From the NCBI GenBank assembly GCA_914767715.1, contig OU612066.1, positions 253,001 to 317,000 on the forward strand: 64,000 nt of DNA. The letters run 5' to 3'. Below, one piece after another: positions 60,562-64,000 of this stretch; the stretch's first letter is position 1, and each line of letters begins with the position of its first letter. This DNA comes from Membranipora membranacea (taxonomy: Eukaryota; Bryozoa; Gymnolaemata; Cheilostomatida; Membraniporidae). The notes beneath the pieces were generated by a model, which saw only the letters and a list, made by a program, of their open reading frames with translations, searched no databases and had not been told where the DNA came from. The position numbers and the translations under genes are program-made.

Positions 60562-63500
60562 ATGGCTGCTGCACAACAAATTCAAACAATAACTATTGCT
60601 CTACGTCGTCATCAAAACAGCACACAATGGGGATTTAAAATGCAAGGTGGAAGGGACCAAGGACTACCACTTTTTATTCAGAAGGTAAGAATTGTTGTAA
60701 TACAAACAGATGTTTTCTAGGATGAAGTATAATAGCAAAGGACTAAGGAGTCAATCAGTGGTATTACTGGGTCCGGAGTTTATGGTTTGGGGCTTGAACA
60801 CATCAGGCATGCTTTGCGTGACATGTTATCGTGAGAACCATTTCCTAGATTAACTGCTCACCATTCAGATTGCCAGTGAGTTGGTAACCTGTGTATATTA
60901 AAAACAAAGGGGCAAAATACGACATTTGGTTGAGTTTCACATTTCAGACACTGCGATTAGGCCGCCACAGAGTGTCTGATATCAGTAAGCTATCAGAGTG
61001 TTGGGTCACTGTCCATTTTTGTGTTTGGCCTATAAGCACACTGAGGGCAGCACATCAGTAAAGTCTAACTTAGAGATTCATCTACAAATGGAACAAAAAC
61101 ACTCCCTACGCGACCTGCTTACACTTCATTCTCACTGCATTCTCCCTGCTGCATGTAAACAATAAACGTAGTAATACACATGCACATTATAGTAGCAGAA
61201 ACAGAAAACAGAAACTTATCTTTTGAGGAAAGATTCATGAAATTTTGTCACTTTCTTACAAATAAATTGAATAGAAAAACTCTCCTTTCAGTAATTCCTA
61301 AATATCAAAATAGTGTTTTAAACCTACACAAATTGATAACCTTCTGTATGTCATCATCTCTCCTACTCTATTAGGCCATAATTCAATTATGACTATCTAG
61401 TGGATTAGCATTTTCCTTTGTTCATTGCCTGCTCATTTCCTACAATGATCTACAGATGCGTCAGTATCAGGGCATGATTATTATTATTATTATATGATAT
61501 TGTGATGAGAACATGTTCTTCCGTTACATGAGCATGCAGAAACAGAGTTGGGTCATATTGCATATCCTCAGAATTCACTCTGTGAAGCTTTTATAAATAC
61601 CTCAATATCACCAAACGAAAACTGGTAGTATTGATATCTGAATTGGTCATAATGAGGGTTGATTTTTAATCTGCTGTCCAGTTTAATGTTGGTTCATATG
61701 AAATGTTTACATTGGTACAAGGTTTCCAAGTGATGAAACACATGCTTACATGATCACAGCATGACAGCTACGAGATCAGATGGTAAATTATTCTACTCCA
61801 TAACAATCCTACATTGAAGAGCTGACAATCCCTTCTAGCATTGAGCACGCCTAATGATCAAACCCGAACAGTTTAATTAACTCGAACTGGTTTTTCTGGG
61901 TCACAAGATTTTACTAAGGGTCATGCCTCATAAATTTTTTATAAGAATTCTCAATCTACATGACTTCAGGTTTGTCAAGGAAAGAAGTAAGGGACTTTTA
62001 ATCTAGTACATTGGTAAGATTAATTAGGTGAGCCTTGTGTATATGTTAACTATTGTTAAGATTGTACACTGTCTATTTTACCTGCAGGTTCACCCAAAGA
62101 GTCCATCATATAAGCGAGGATTAAAGCCAGGTGATATGGTCCTGGCTATCTGTAGAACTCCTGCAGCTAACCTCACACACGATCAGGCTAAGATGGAGAT
62201 ACTCCGGGCTGGTAATGAGTTAGATTTTACGATACAAAGGTAAGGTACGCTCTCATTAGGCTACGTGTCCAGATGGTCACCTGTTCTTAAAGTCTTTTTT
62301 TATTAACAATTTTGACCGTTGCACTTTAACAGCCCCCCCCCCCCCATCTCGATGGCTTGTGACCCACCCACTATCACCTACCGGCCCGGCAAATCTCTAG
62401 TAGAAGTGGATAAAGTTCTTTTTACTGCATATTCGTTTGTGAAAACCAACATGAGGTCTCAGAATTTCTTATCCTAATCTGAAGAGCCGAACTGGAATCT
62501 GGATAACGAGATTAGCATTAGACTGCCCTTTACTCATTTTGCTAATTTTGTCCCACTTGGTGTTAGGCTTTCATTCAAGCTCATACTAACATACATACAT
62601 AACAGCCCACATATAGTCAATGATTTATAATCTTTGATATAGTAATATGAATTCCTTAATGATGAGTGTAATAAAACCTCGGCTCCTCGCTATCTATCAT
62701 CTCTATCTTTTGTTTTGTGATCATGAACTGAAAAAAAACAGTAGCCTTAGGATTTTGTGAGAAATGCCAACAATCTCTTGGTTTTTGAAATATCACTTTG
62801 TAGTCATGAGGTTGCTCACTCCCCACATAACTCCCCACATATCACAAGTGTGTCCACACATGGCCCCAAACCTCACTCATCTCTTAGGATCAGTGTCTAA
62901 GAGACAGGATACCTCATTGTGGGGAAAGCAACTCCATACATAGAAGGCCAGTCACATCAGGGAGGTCACACTTAGGTCCTCCCTGCTTAGGTGACATGTA
63001 GGTTATTGATGCTCCAGCTGCGTTTTTACATATAAATACCGGTCGGTAGGGTCGGTTGGGTCGTGATGGTACTTTCTATAAGCCTGATGGTTTTTGGTTT
63101 AATTCGTTGTCACATATATACATGTACATACATAATATAGTGAAATGATATATGGATTTGCCACTGATGACTAAAAAACTAAAAGGTTCAAATGATAAAA
63201 AGTAATTGAAAATAAAAAAATAGCACAGATACAAACTAAAATAGAACGTTTATATAATGTGCCTCAGTAGAAGCAGGGAGGATAGAAGGTAGAGTTATGT
63301 GCTGTTTTGCTGCATAAACAGCTCACCTAATTAGTATTGCACAAGTTATCTATCAATTAAGTCTGAAGGTATATATTAGTCCGCTGGTATGCTCAGTTAT
63401 TGTCTGTTTATTTCCGACATTCACTCAAAGGGATTACATGCATCTCACAGATATATGAAATTTATTACACAAAACAATCTGGTTTGGTTTATAATTTACT

Positions 63501-64000
63501 GACCTGCATAGCATTAATAAAACATGGCATACGCTGCCTTGGTACAAACTCATTTTATGTTATGTAGTTCGCTCAATCTCTCCTCGACGGATGATTTATA
63601 TGTATTATATCTTCATTGGGATCTCAAGTCATTGTTTTTGTTTCTAACACGGTATGTGAACAGATAACCAAAAAATAAGACAATATTCAGACTGACCGGA
63701 GAATGATCTCTCCAGATCAACAATCTTTAGTTATGTCATTAGGGAGGGGAGTAGTAGAGCAGCAGCGATTCCTAGAGTCAAGATTGTTTATGCGAGATGC
63801 TTGATTTATATTTTAGAGGAGCTATCGACGTTAACCATCCAGCGTTTGGGATCACAGCACCTCAACCGGAGCAGCGCTCACAAGTAGAAGAGAGAAGCCA
63901 GTATAATCAGCCTAACCACCAGTCCCGACAAGTTTACTCTAGAACTTACGCTATCCTAGAGAACCAACTGGAAGAATCGGAAAGGGGAGGTGAGACCACC
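60562..64000 (+). CDS. PDZ-domain protein, 5' part (PDLIM/ZASP- or synaptopodin-like)
   Basis: Exons: 60562-60684, 62088-62239, 63817 to beyond the window end; phases agree. The start MAAAQQIQTITIALRRHQNS is followed by the PDZ carboxylate-binding loop QWGFKMQGG, then LPLFIQKVHPKSPSYKRGLK, PGDMVLAI and ELDFTIQR, typical of the PDZ class of PDLIM/ZASP and synaptopodin-2. The third exon (GAIDVNHPAFGITAPQPEQR on) is disordered as far as visible. Both introns interrupt the PDZ domain at the same residues and phases (K|V phase 0; AG|A phase 2) as in the synaptopodin-like gene at 30993-41436. Whether LIM domains follow cannot be seen. Confidence 0.85.

Overview
This is an AT-rich, intron-rich window from the nuclear genome of an invertebrate animal. 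The evidence is six spliced metazoan genes plus the start of a seventh, GT-AG introns, MITE-like elements, a LINE fragment, SINE-like elements and many minisatellites. The gene set (LRR-TM-TIR Toll-like receptor, cereblon, MZB1-like ER protein, synaptopodin-2-like PDZ protein) fits a non-vertebrate animal. I cannot place the phylum from sequence alone. All exon models were built by hand from homology, splice consensus and reading-frame phase.

Layout. 1-4907 has no recognisable gene and holds two small MITEs. 4908-19418 (+) is a complete 13-exon ILVBL/HACL2 gene of 630 codons. Its 6.2-kb intron 4 contains a complete Toll-like receptor gene on the opposite strand (8178-12081). 20486-28156 (-) is cereblon (CRBN, 10 exons), convergent with ILVBL; one CRBN intron holds a fold-back transposon with an 8-bp target duplication, itself split by a second MITE. 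30993-41436 (-) is a synaptopodin-2-like gene with an N-terminal PDZ domain (11 exons) and a possible alternative first exon that would omit the PDZ. 44003-45657 (+) is an MZB1-like ER-retained protein with an exact ER-stress element upstream. 47662-51601 (-) is the PP2A catalytic subunit (7 exons). 51602-54487 holds a decayed non-LTR retrotransposon. 54488-57376 (+) is RACK1 (6 exons) with candidate C/D snoRNAs in three introns. 60562-64000 (+) is the 5' part of a second PDZ gene that shares intron positions with the first.

The most unusual pattern is that minisatellites are repeatedly anchored at splice junctions. In ILVBL intron 10 and synaptopodin-like intron 3 every repeat unit carries a copy of the real 5' splice site. 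In ILVBL intron 12 the array contains copies of the real 3' splice site. In PP2A, CRBN, the TLR gene and a further synaptopodin-like intron the array starts about 6-25 nt after the donor. The PP2A and synaptopodin-like exons stay open far into their arrays, so retained introns would encode long repeats.

The genes are unrelated housekeeping, signalling, ER and immune genes; I see no operon or joint pathway.
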